Source: Haematobia irritans (taxonomy: Eukaryota; Arthropoda; Insecta; Diptera; Muscidae). Taken from it: DNA of 64,000 nt. Shown piece after piece: positions 22,833 through 32,029 of this stretch (position 1 is its first letter; each line of letters begins with the position of its first letter). The notes beneath the pieces were generated by a model. The model was not told where the DNA came from, made no database searches, and was given only the letters and a program-made list of their open reading frames with translations. A program made the translations under genes and the position numbers. The stretch covers positions 95,751,674-95,815,673 of the forward strand of contig NC_134398.1 of assembly GCF_050003625.1 (NCBI RefSeq), written 5' to 3'.

Positions 22833-25678
22833 TAAGCCTGTTCGTCCCGAACAGGCACAGAACCTGTTCCGTAAGGAGCCAATCGTTCCAGATGTACAAC
22901 TTTCATCTTTGATCTAGGGCTGTCGTCCTTCTGAATCCGGTATACAACATCATTGATCTTCTTGATGACTTTGTATGGGCCTTCCCACTGTGTTTGCAGT
23001 TTAGGACACAATCCTTTCTTTCGTTGCGGGTTAAACAGCAGAACCAATTCTTCTTCTTGGAAGCCCTCAGTATTTACAGCACGATCGTATCTCGCCTTCA
23101 TTCTGTTGCTGACCATTTTTATTTTGTTGCGCACTGATTCGTGAACTTCACCGAAAGTGTTTGGGATGTCGTTTCTGTTTTTTTCCATGGCGAGCTCATT
23201 AGGTTTAGCGCCGAATATCAGATCTCCAGGCAACTTCAACTCAGTTCCGAATAGAACATTGGTCGGTGTTCGAGAGGTGGAATCATGAATGGCAGATCTA
23301 TACGACAGCAAAAACTTTGGTATATGCTCGTCCCAGTCCCTCTGGCCGTTGTCCACTACTTTTCGAAGATGTTCCTCCAGAGTGCGATTAAACCTTTCTA
23401 CCATGCCATCGGATTGTGGATGTAATGGTGTAGTCCTCGTTTTCTTGATACCAAGGGATTCACACATCTCTTTGAATATGGCCGATTCAAAATTTCTTCC
23501 CTGGTCTGAGTGAATCTCGGACGGCACACCGTAGCGACATATCCAGTTTTTGTTGACAACATCCACAATCGTTTTTGCCTCTTGGTTTGGAATTGCATAC
23601 ACCTCCGGCCATTTGCTGAAGTAATCCATGACCACAAGGACATAACGGTTTCCAGAATCACTTACTGGGAAAGGGCCTGCCACGTCCATTGCTATTCTTT
23701 CAAACGGGGCTCCTGGTCTATATTCTTGCATAGGACCTCGACTTTTCCTTGTTGGACCTTTCGCCTTCATGCACTTCTCGCAATTGGCTACCCATTCAGC
23801 AATTGATTTCTGGCATCCAACCCAGTAGAATCGTTGCTTCACTTTCTCGGCTGTTTTGGTTATTCCCAGATGACCTCCACTGGGACCATTATGGAACTCC
23901 GCCAAAACTTCTCTTATTTTGGAATCCGGCACGATGATCAAATTTCGGCTGCTCTTGCCATCTTCGCTTTCCCATTTACGTTGCAGGGATCCATTGACTA
24001 GAACTAAACTATCCCATTGAGCCCAGTATGCTTTCATAAGTGGACTTTCGGCTGCGATGTCTTTCTTGCTGGGTTTCTTATTTTCTTGTTTTGCCGAAAT
24101 AATTTTTCTCAGAATGGGATCTTTATGTTGCTCTGTTGACCAGTCTGTGCCAGATTCGATGTGTAACTGCCTGACATTTACAACTGTCTCCTTTGGTTCA
24201 GCCTTCGAGTAGCGTCTGCTTTCTACATTGCAATGCCGTCGTGTCAAGGCTTGATCAATAACTTGTTTGCCACCTTTTCTATTATCCGCAAAATTTGAAT
24301 TTGAGTCGCTTGGCTTTGTGGTCGCCTTCTTCTGATTATTGTTTAATGGAGATGGCGAGATTGACCCCGACGTTTTACGCCACGCTTTACATTCCCGGGA
24401 AAGATGTCCAGCCTTATCACAGTTATAGCATTTCATTCTAGATTTATTTGCTTGCTGCTTCATTTCTTGCATTATCTGCTTTAGAGCCTCTTTTACCAAT
24501 TCAATGACCGATTTCGATTCTTCACACTCGGTCTCTACTCTGCGTACTTTGTGAATTTGAGGCCGTGCCAGCAATCTCGCAGTCTCTTGTACAAGTGCAA
24601 ATGTTACTGTTTCTGTGAATGTAGCTTTTTGTGCGGCATATGTTGCACATTTTATCTCAGGGTCTCGAATGCCATTCACAAAGGTCTCAATTTTGATGCG
24701 GTCCACAAGTGGGTGACTCTCTCCTGGGTATGTCAGTAGCACCAACCGCTCAACTTCTGTTGCAAAGTCTTGTAGAGTCTCGTTTGATTTCTGGACTCTA
24801 CCTCTTAATTCCATTCTAAAGATGTCTTGCTTGTGCTCTCCACCATACTTGCGTTGAAGCGCCGCTATTACTTCATTATAGTTATTTCTAGAAGCAGCGG
24901 GAATGCTTTGTATCACATCAGCAGCATTGCCCTTTAATGCCAATAGAAGTTCAATTGCTTTATCATCGTCATTCCACAAATTTCTAGAAGCAACCATTTC
25001 GAATTGGAATTTGAAGACATCAAATGACGTTGAGCCATCAAAAACAGGAGTTTTGATTTTTGAGCCCTCAATGACGCGCACTGGACCACCTTTAATTTCC
25101 AGCTCTGACATTTTTTTCTCGATGTGCAGAAACTTCTCATCATGAACCATAATTTTCTCATCCACAGAAAGAACTTTCTTATCCAATTCCACAATTTGAT
25201 TTTCTATATGGTCCACACGTTTTTCCATGCCTTCAGAAATTTGTTGTAGTTTTTCATTGAGAATTCTAGAATTTTCGTCGAATTTTTCTTCCAATTTTCT
25301 TGAACTTGCTTCCATTTGTAGGGCATTTTCTTTCTGCAATTTTCTAGAATTTTCTTCCATTTTTCTAGAATTTTCGTCGAATTTTTCTTCCATTTTTCTA
25401 GAATTTGCTTCCATCATTTTGCTCAAAACATTGAGCATTGATGTGTAATCCACAACACTCGAAGCCACAGATGGAGTTTCTACACTGCTTGTATTGACGA
25501 GTATTGATTCATCAATGTCTTCCTTATAATCAAACTCATGCGTCGCAATGTCCATATTACGCCGTTCAAACTCTTCCAGTAGACGCTTTTGAAGCTGGGC
25601 CTTATTGCCTGTTGTCGGCAGCTCCAGTTTGCTCAATTCCTTTTTTAAGTCTTCCACACGAAGCTCATTAAACTTCAT
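22832..25678 (-). CDS. Gag-integrase fusion polyprotein of gypsy-type element
   Basis: A single open frame of 948 residues. Residues 1-37 form a SAP-like DNA-binding motif (FNELRVEDLKKELSKL). About 90-195 is a heptad-rich coiled coil with repeated SRKMEE/SRKLEE units. About 200-380 is a retrotransposon Gag region, followed by a CX2CX4HX4C zinc knuckle (Cys417-Cys430). Near residue 475 the frame passes straight into the segment that normally follows RNase H (ALTRRHC), so protease, reverse transcriptase and RNase H are absent without frame loss. Integrase follows: His596, His603, Cys633, Cys636 zinc site; catalytic Asp665, Asp725 and Glu761 (35 residues between the last two); and a C-terminal GPY-type motif (WEGPYKVI, ~898). 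The start ATG is 39 bp inside the 5' LTR border. No env gene. Confidence 0.92.
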   Translation of the reverse strand: MKFNELRVEDLKKELSKLELPTTGNKAQLQKRLLEEFERRNMDIATHEFDYKEDIDESILVNTSSVETPSVASSVVDYTSMLNVLSKMMEANSRKMEEKFDENSRKMEENSRKLQKENALQMEASSRKLEEKFDENSRILNEKLQQISEGMEKRVDHIENQIVELDKKVLSVDEKIMVHDEKFLHIEKKMSELEIKGGPVRVIEGSKIKTPVFDGSTSFDVFKFQFEMVASRNLWNDDDKAIELLLALKGNAADVIQSIPAASRNNYNEVIAALQRKYGGEHKQDIFRMELRGRVQKSNETLQDFATEVERLVLLTYPGESHPLVDRIKIETFVNGIRDPEIKCATYAAQKATFTETVTFALVQETARLLARPQIHKVRRVETECEESKSVIELVKEALKQIMQEMKQQANKSRMKCYNCDKAGHLSRECKAWRKTSGSISPSPLNNNQKKATTKPSDSNSNFADNRKGGKQVIDQALTRRHCNVESRRYSKAEPKETVVNVRQLHIESGTDWSTEQHKDPILRKIISAKQENKKPSKKDIAAESPLMKAYWAQWDSLVLVNGSLQRKWESEDGKSSRNLIIVPDSKIREVLAEFHNGPSGGHLGITKTAEKVKQRFYWVGCQKSIAEWVANCEKCMKAKGPTRKSRGPMQEYRPGAPFERIAMDVAGPFPVSDSGNRYVLVVMDYFSKWPEVYAIPNQEAKTIVDVVNKNWICRYGVPSEIHSDQGRNFESAIFKEMCESLGIKKTRTTPLHPQSDGMVERFNRTLEEHLRKVVDNGQRDWDEHIPKFLLSYRSAIHDSTSRTPTNVLFGTELKLPGDLIFGAKPNELAMEKNRNDIPNTFGEVHESVRNKIKMVSNRMKARYDRAVNTEGFQEEELVLLFNPQRKKGLCPKLQTQWEGPYKVIKKINDVVYRIQKDDSPRSKMKVVHLERLAPYGTGSVPVRDEQA

Positions 25679-25696
25679 TGTAGATTTTTTTCCGTT

Positions 25697-25714
25697 ATCC
25701 CACTTCTGACACCA
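25697..25714 (-). promoter_or_regulatory. Primer binding site, probably tRNA-Leu
   Basis: Just inside the 5' LTR the minus strand reads tggtgtcagaagtgggat. This is complementary to a CCA-bearing tRNA 3' end of the form ...CCCACTTCTGACACCA, which I recall for eukaryotic tRNA-Leu. The match to tRNA-Leu is from memory. Confidence 0.65.
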
Positions 25715-25716
25715 AT

Positions 25717-26319
25717 TGTTACGTTTTTATATTTAGGCGTTTTTAATTACCCGACAATTAAAACACAGTTCTTTTAAATAACGACAATCTACAATTTATT
25801 TACTATGACTTCACACTTTACAATTCGTTCACACTGAAGTTATTCGTTTGACGCTTTAATTAAGACTGACTCGTTAGCAGCATGCGAGCGCTTTTATATA
25901 TGACGGTGTGGCAATACGAGAACATTCTGGTAGCACTACAATATTCTGGCAACGCCAGAACATTCTTAGACAATGCTAGAAGGATCTACGACCATTAAGT
26001 TATTCGTCTGGTGGCTGCCAAACACATACACACTCACATAGATATATGCTCGCATTACTACAACAACAATGACAATAGACAATGAGATGAAATGAGAATG
26101 CAGAATAACAAAGCAAAGGGGTTGCTATTCTATGAGAGAGTAAGAACTAACATTTCGGTAAGCAAACAAAAGAACATAAAAGAAAATCAGGAAAATACTA
26201 GAAAATGAATAGATGATTCCAACAAGTGATAGCAAAATTTTATCGTTACAATTTGAAATTTTAAATTAACGGAAACTAATTTAAATAAACTTATATCTAT
26301 AATTATCAAATTCGTAACA
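25717..26319 (-). repeat. 5' LTR of the gypsy-type element
   Basis: 603 bp, TGTTAC...GTAACA, nearly identical to 22233-22820. Acts as promoter for the Gag-integrase frame. Carries a TATA box and the AATAAA motif at 25800-25795. Confidence 0.93.
25891..25900 (-). promoter_or_regulatory. LTR TATA box
   Basis: Minus strand reads tatataaaag within the 5' LTR, upstream of the Gag-integrase start, in the position expected for an LTR promoter. Confidence 0.5.
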
Positions 26320-27301
26320 ATATTTTTTACATGAGACTGAAATTAATCCAAAACGCCAACTATAATTGGTAAGTCAAAATAAAAAGTGAAATGAAAACGT
26401 AATGGAAATCACAAAACTGGATTGTTTTGCAGAAAACTAAAATCATTGGATGTTATATTCTTGGAAGATGTTGATCGGTGAAAACATGATGTAGGAAACA
26501 ACAAAGAAAAGATTCCAGAAAACTTGCAAAGTGCAACATTTCAAATATCAAGAACTTCTGGATGAAAATGTGCATTACATGAATTTACATTCCGTCATCA
26601 GTTTGATATTTTGTGAATTTCTCGATAGTAATTATTTCAAATTGCAAGAATATTAATTAATAATTAAATAATTAATAGTTATGTGACACCAACATTATGT
26701 AGGAAATCGTATTATACATGTAAAAATGTTTAAGATATTTAAAGTTGTATTGATAGTTTCAGTTATTAATACGTTTAATAAGATAATTATGTGTTGATTG
26801 GTATTATATTATTATTTTTATATATTATTAATGTTATTTTTTTAATATTATTATGTTTTTAACGAAAGAAATTAATAAAATTTACAAAAAAAATAGTGTT
26901 GACTGTCAGTTAGAACTGGGATTGACTTCCATGCAAATTGTGGTTAGAAAATATTCGCAACAATTTTTAATTTGTCTTACATTGAAAAATTATTAAGTAG
27001 CGATGCATTTCAATTTGAGGATTACAATTGAGAGATTATTGCTATTGTGTTGAATTTTACTGTTGAGGGTAATGTCTGTTTTTATCTCAACAATCTCGAT
27101 TTTCTTAACAATTTCTCAACTTGAAAATTACCATAATCCTTTGAAAAAATGTTTGAAAAATTATTGAATTTTAGTATTTTTCAGACGTTTGTGTTTATTG
27201 GGAGTGAACTATTAGAAGTGAATGTTTGAAGTCTGATATTATAAAACTGTGGTTGAACTTATGATTTAAGTTCCTAAATTTATGTTTAGTTTAATAACTA
27301 A
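26320..27301. repeat. Unit 1 sequence right of the LTR element
   Basis: Continues the exon-like modules (to about 26700) and then AT-rich sequence. Nearly identical to 38005-38979. No gene recognised; long runs of att/tat occur at 26760-26880. Confidence 0.6.
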
Positions 27302-27440
27302 CAGCCTGTTTCTGTATGTCGAACGAGCTCTATCGATCGACTAAAATGGAAATAAACAGCTGAATTTATAACTAAAAATCAGCTGTTTCTATGCATTTCA
27401 GTCGAACGATAGAGCTCGTTCGACATACAGAAACAGGCTG
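27302..27440. mobile_element. 139-bp fold-back MITE (unit 1)
   Basis: Arms of about 62 bp (cagcctgtttctgtatgtcg...) are almost perfectly inverted around a ~15-bp loop. Flanked by TAA on both sides, a 3-bp duplication as in PIF/Harbinger MITEs. The same element is present in unit 2 (38980-39118), so it predates the duplication. Confidence 0.8.
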
Positions 27441-27560
27441 TAAAGGCCGGTACTATGTGCATTCTTTAAATAAACCATTATTTCGCACATAGAAAGCGGT
27501 GTTTATTTAGGTAACAGGGAGCGATATTGAATTAAGTTGGTGCTTGCTGCTTGCTATTAC

Positions 27561-27912
27561 CATAGACCAAGAAAATATAGAGACATACCTTGATAATTCA
27601 CCATGGTTTTGTTTATTTGCAGTGCGCAGTCATTCCACTCAATTGCGCAGTCAAGTGACTCAATTTCTTTTTGGAAAACGAGAATAACCGTATAAATTAG
27701 TCAATTTGCATTACAAAAAAGGTGTGGATGAATAGTATTTTATAAACTTTCACAATATTTGGTGTTTCAACGAGAGAACAAAGGAATGAAAACAAATTAA
27801 AGCCAAATTAAAAAATCACTCAATTGCAGACGAAAAAGAGCCATCTACGGTGTGCAGACAAACTACAGCGCTGTGAATTCACTTGAGATGTCTATACCTT
27901 CCTTGGTCTATG
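27561..27912. mobile_element. 352-bp MITE with CATAGACC termini (copy 2)
   Basis: Ends catagacc and ggtctatg, perfect inverses. Flanked by ctattac at 27554-27560 and 27913-27919. Unit 2 has a single ctattac at 39232-39238 and no element, proving insertion and a 7-bp duplication. Homologous along its length to 3109-3458. No coding capacity; termini beginning CA with 7-8 bp duplications fit the P superfamily but also others. Confidence 0.92.
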
Positions 27913-27919
27913 CTATTAC

Positions 27920-28189
27920 AAAATTAACATTTTATTTTTCCTTTGGCAATTAATCTGCTACTCTTTTGATCCTATGTATATTTTCGGAACCAAAATATGG
28001 TCCGTGTTTGCGTTATAAACCCACACAAATAGTTTTAATAAATAAATTATTTCTTAATTCACATTGCAAATGGCGCCATGCTATAAACGTCAGTTTTTCA
28101 ACTCGAAAAAAAGAAAGTACCACAAATGGAAAAATTTCGCTAGTTTTCCGCATTTTTTGGTTTTGTATGGAGTTTCAACGCGAAAACCA
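27920..28189. other. Unit 1 unique-looking stretch, no gene recognised
   Basis: Matches 39239-39508 in unit 2. Contains an 80-codon frame that merges into LINE sequence without a coherent domain; not supported as a gene. Confidence 0.4.
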
Positions 28190-28749
28190 AAAATATGGCC
28201 CCATTTAAACTTAAACCGCACACTAGATATGCTAGTGTTCTCGAGACGCCAGATATCACTCCTGATATCTGCTATAACGGGTCGCTGCCTGATAGGCGAT
28301 TTTGCAAAAACTATTGGTGCGAAGTATAATGACTATTGTATGAGCTGTCATGATGAAGGCCGGTATGCACCTCTAGCGAAAAATTTCATTCCCATAAGAA
28401 ATGCATTGCTATTTATGCTAACGAAATTTTCGGTAGCGTTCAATTTCGTAAGCTGGTACGCACCTCTAATGAAAATAACAGGGTTGTCAAAAGCATATTT
28501 TGGCAGCAAACATTTAATTTATTACAATCATTGTGTGCGTAAAAGTTTTAAAAGGTCTGTAAATAATAAACAATTTATTTGAGGAATATTTGGAACATAT
28601 ATTAACAATTTTTAAAAGCGATTAGTTGGTTTAAAATTTGTGTACACAGCCCTGTTTTTTTGTTGTAGACTTAAATAAATTTTTGCTACCGAAAATTTCG
28701 CTAGAGGTGCATACCGGCCTTGAGAAGGAAAAGGAATCAATAAAACACC
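28190..28749 (+). pseudogene. 5'-truncated LINE C-terminal fragment, interrupted by MITE
   Basis: Encodes RTLDMLVFSRRQISLLISAI followed by TGRCLIGDF and YNDYCMSCHDE, the C-terminal zinc-binding region downstream of RNase H in the LINE at 44976-53388. A Harbinger-like MITE (28357-28720) breaks it after CMSCHD, and only about 26 further bases remain before the duplication junction at 28749. The intact downstream part is seen in unit 2 (39660-39850). Confidence 0.85.
28357..28720. mobile_element. 364-bp Harbinger-like MITE
   Basis: Ends aggccggtatgcacctctag and its exact inverse, at least 25 bp of perfect inverted repeat. A second, slightly changed copy of the terminal motif (cggtagcg, ggtacgcacctctaatg) lies inside at 28430-28475. 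Flanked by TGA (28354-28356 and 28721-28723). Unit 2 shows the empty site (gatgaggaggaaaagg at 39671). Three-base duplications are typical of PIF/Harbinger. Confidence 0.88.
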
Positions 28750-29447
28750 AACAAGTGTGGTGGGCATAAGCGTAGGAAGGCCTCTGGGGAGGGGCCTTAG
28801 ACACCCTAGAAAAATTTTAGCCCCCCAGAATAGGAAAACCTATTTACGATTTTCCATTGCTTTTCCCTGCCAACATTTTTTGAATTTTGGGGCGCTTCTG
28901 AGAATCCCCACTACCTCGAAAACAGTCGTATACGATATCCAAAACTCCTCGGAAAAGCGCCGTCACTATTGAGAAGTTGTACCACGCCAAGTTACTACAA
29001 CAAGTATCGCATGAGTGCAATTATTAGGTGCCCTTCTGGATACATTTAGAAGGAAGCCAATAAGAGCCCCTTCAAACAATCAGACAAAGTGCATTTTAAG
29101 ATAGTTGTAAAAGAAACATTGTGGTCAAGTAAAACACGATTGTTTAGATTTTTATTAATTTTATTAAACATTTATAAATTCTCATAAATATAACATTTAT
29201 ACGACTATCACATCACATTTAACATATTTTTATGCATTAATAAAAGATTGATGTTGAGTTACAAGTTGCAAGTTATATGTTGTAGCGTCTATCAGTCAGT
29301 GCTTTTATTTCCAATGGAGGCAGCGTGTCTGGAAAAATATTTGAAAAACTATCACTTTATTCCATTTGAAAAGTCAAAAATTGTTCACCAATAAACCTTT
29401 CACAATTTTAAGCGAAATAACTATGTTTTCAGCACTTCACTATCATT

Positions 29448-29587
29448 ATACCCTTCACCACTACTGTGGTACAGGGTATAATAAGTTTGTGCATTTGTAT
29501 GTAACGCCAAGAAGGAAAAGTCTGAGACCCATCGTTTAGTATACCGATCGTCATAGAATTAAATTCTGAGTCGATTTAGCGATGTCC

Positions 29588-29625
<38 letters not shown>

Positions 29626-31847
29626 TGATGTATTTTTGTGTGCAAAGTACAGCTCGCAGTTTTAGTCCGATTGTCCTAAAATTTGGTATAGGGTCCTGTT
29701 TCGGCTCAAAGACGATCCCTATTGCTTTTGGAAAAAATCGGTTCAGATTTAGATATAGCTGCCATATATATTTTTCACCGATCTGGTCATAATTGGCGTG
29801 TATATCAACCGATCTTCCTCAAATTCCGTACATCCGAATATTTTATGAGTCTCGAAAAACTTGCAAAATATCATCCAAATCGGTTCAGATTTAGATATAG
29901 CTCCCATATATAGTTTTCGCCCGATTTACACTCCTTTGCCCACAGAGGCCAATTTTTTGCTCCGATTTAGTTGAAATTTTGCACAGGGAGTAGAATTAGC
30001 ATTATAGTTATGAGTGTCATATTTGGTGGAAATCGGTTCAGATTTAGATATAGCTCCCATATATAGCTTTCGCCCGATTTACACTCAAATGACCACAGAG
30101 GCCAATTTTTTGCTCCGATTTAGTTGACATTTTGCACAGAGAGTAGAATTAGCATTGTAGCTATGTGTGCCAAATTTGGTTGAAATCGGTTCAGATTTAG
30201 ATATAGCTCCCATATATGGTTTTCGCCCGATATGGACTTATATGGCCCCACAAGCCAGAGTTTTGGCCCAATTTGGTTGAAATTTTGCACTAGGAGTACA
30301 ATTAGTAATATAGTCATATGTGCCAAATTTGATTGAAATCGGTTCAGATTTCGATATAGCTCCCATATATATGTTTTTCTGATTTCGACAAAAATGGTCA
30401 AAATACCAACATTTTCCTTCTAAAATCGCCACTGCTTAGTCGAAAAATTGTAAAAATGACTCTAATTTTCCTAAACTTCTAATAGATATATATCGAGCGA
30501 TAAACCATAAATAAACTTTTTCGAAGTTTCCTTAAAATTGCTTCAGATTTAAATGTTTCCCATATTTATACCCTGCGCCACACTGTTGAACAGGGTATTA
30601 TAAGTTAGTGCATATGTTTTTAACACCCAGAAGGAGACGAGATAGACACATGGTGTCTTTGGCAATAATGCTCAGGGTGGATCCCTGAGTCGATATAACC
30701 ATGTCCGTCTGTCTGTGAACACATTTTTGTGATCAAAGTCTAGGTCGCAATTTAAGTCCAATCGCCTTCAAATTTGGCACATGTTCCTAATTAGGGTCAG
30801 AATATAACCCTATTGATTTTGGAAGAAATCGGTTCAGATATAGATATAGCTCCCATATATATCTTTCGCCCGATATGCACTAATATGGACCCAGCAGTCA
30901 GAGTTTTATACCGATTTGCTTGAAATTTTGTACAAACGTAACACTTAGTCGTATAGTCAAGTGTGCAAAATTTTACTGAAATCGGTTCAGATTTAGATAT
31001 AGCTCCCATATATCTTTCGCCCGATATGGACTTATATGGCCCCAGAAGCCAGATTTTTGGCCGAATTTGGTTGAAATTTTGCACTAGGAGTACAATTAGT
31101 AGTATAGTCAAGTGTGCAAAATTTGATTGAAATCGGTTCAGATTTAGATATATCCCAATTATATATCTTTCGCCCGATATAGACTAATATGGTCCTAAAA
31201 GCCAGAGTTTTGACCGAATTTGGTTGAAATTTTGCACCGGGAGTAGATTTAGCATTGTAGCTATGCGTGCCAAATTTGGTTGAAATCGATTCAGATTTAG
31301 ATATAGCTCCCATATATACCTTTCGCCCGATATAGACTAATATGGTCCTAAAAGCCAGAGTTTTGGCCCAATTTGGTTGAAATTTTGCACAGGGAGTAGA
31401 TTTAGCATTGTAGCTATGCGTGCCAAATTTGATTGAAATCGGTTCAGATTTAGATTTGGTTGAAATCGATTCAGATTTAGATATAGCTCCCATATATATC
31501 TTTCGCCCGATATAGACTAATATGGTCCTAAAAGCCAGAAATTTGGCCCAATTTGGTTGAAATTTTGCACAGGGAGTAGATTTAGCATTGTAGCTATGCG
31601 TGCCAAATTTGGTTGAAATCGGTTCAGATTTAGATATAGCTCCCATATATATGTTTTTCTGATTTCGACAAAAATGGTCAAAATACCAACATTTTCCTTG
31701 TAAAATCGCCACTGCTTAGTCGAAAAGTTGTAAAAATGATTCTAATTTTCCTAAACTTCTAATACATATATATCGAGCGATAAATCATAAATAAACTTTT
31801 TCGAAGTTTCCTTAAAATTGCTTCAGATTTAAACGTTTCCCATATTT
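29448..31847 (+). repeat. HINE dimer 1 (A1+B1)
   Basis: A1 29448-30567 with (GTCT)n at about 29586-29624; B1 30568-31847. Minisatellite cores in A1 start at 29737, 29878, 30032, 30185 and 30338, spacing 141, 154, 153 and 153. Confidence 0.85.
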
Positions 31848-31987
31848 ATACCCTTCACCACTACTGTGGTACAGGGTATAATAAGTTTGTGCATTTGTAT
31901 GTAACGCCAAGAAGGAAAAGTCTGAGACCCATCGTTTAGTATACCGATCGTCATAGAATTAAATTCTGAGTAGATTTAGCGATGTCC

Positions 31988-32029
<42 letters not shown>

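Larger units (their letters stand above)
22233..26319 (-). mobile_element. Gypsy-type LTR retrotransposon lacking PR-RT-RNase H
   Basis: Two LTRs (22233-22820 and 25717-26319) begin TGTTAC and end GTAACA and flank a 2.9-kb interior coding Gag and integrase on the minus strand. A 4-bp duplication ATAT flanks the element, and the matching empty site is at 37989-38010 in unit 2. PBS and polypurine tract are present. The LTRs differ by a short deletion in the left LTR near 22245 and a few bases, so insertion is recent but not brand-new. Protease, reverse transcriptase and RNase H are missing, so it could only move with help from a complete relative. Confidence 0.95.
20279..28749. repeat. Tandem segmental duplication, unit 1 (core ~3.65 kb plus insertions)
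   Basis: Starts caagtgtggtgggcataagc and ends within a truncated LINE at ggaatcaataaaacacc. Unit 2 (28752-39701) starts and ends with the same sequences. Unit 1 carries insertions absent from unit 2: the gypsy-type element 22233-26319, a MITE at 27561-27912 and a MITE at 28357-28720. It lacks the HINE array that splits unit 2 at 29448-36728. Confidence 0.92.

Noticed and set aside
22953..25448. Plus- and minus-strand frames overlapping the Gag-integrase ORF
   Set aside because: Alternative-frame shadows of a coherent 948-codon frame with known domains.
22233..26319. Endogenous retrovirus with an envelope gene
   Set aside because: The interior ends directly after integrase at the polypurine tract; no env frame is present.
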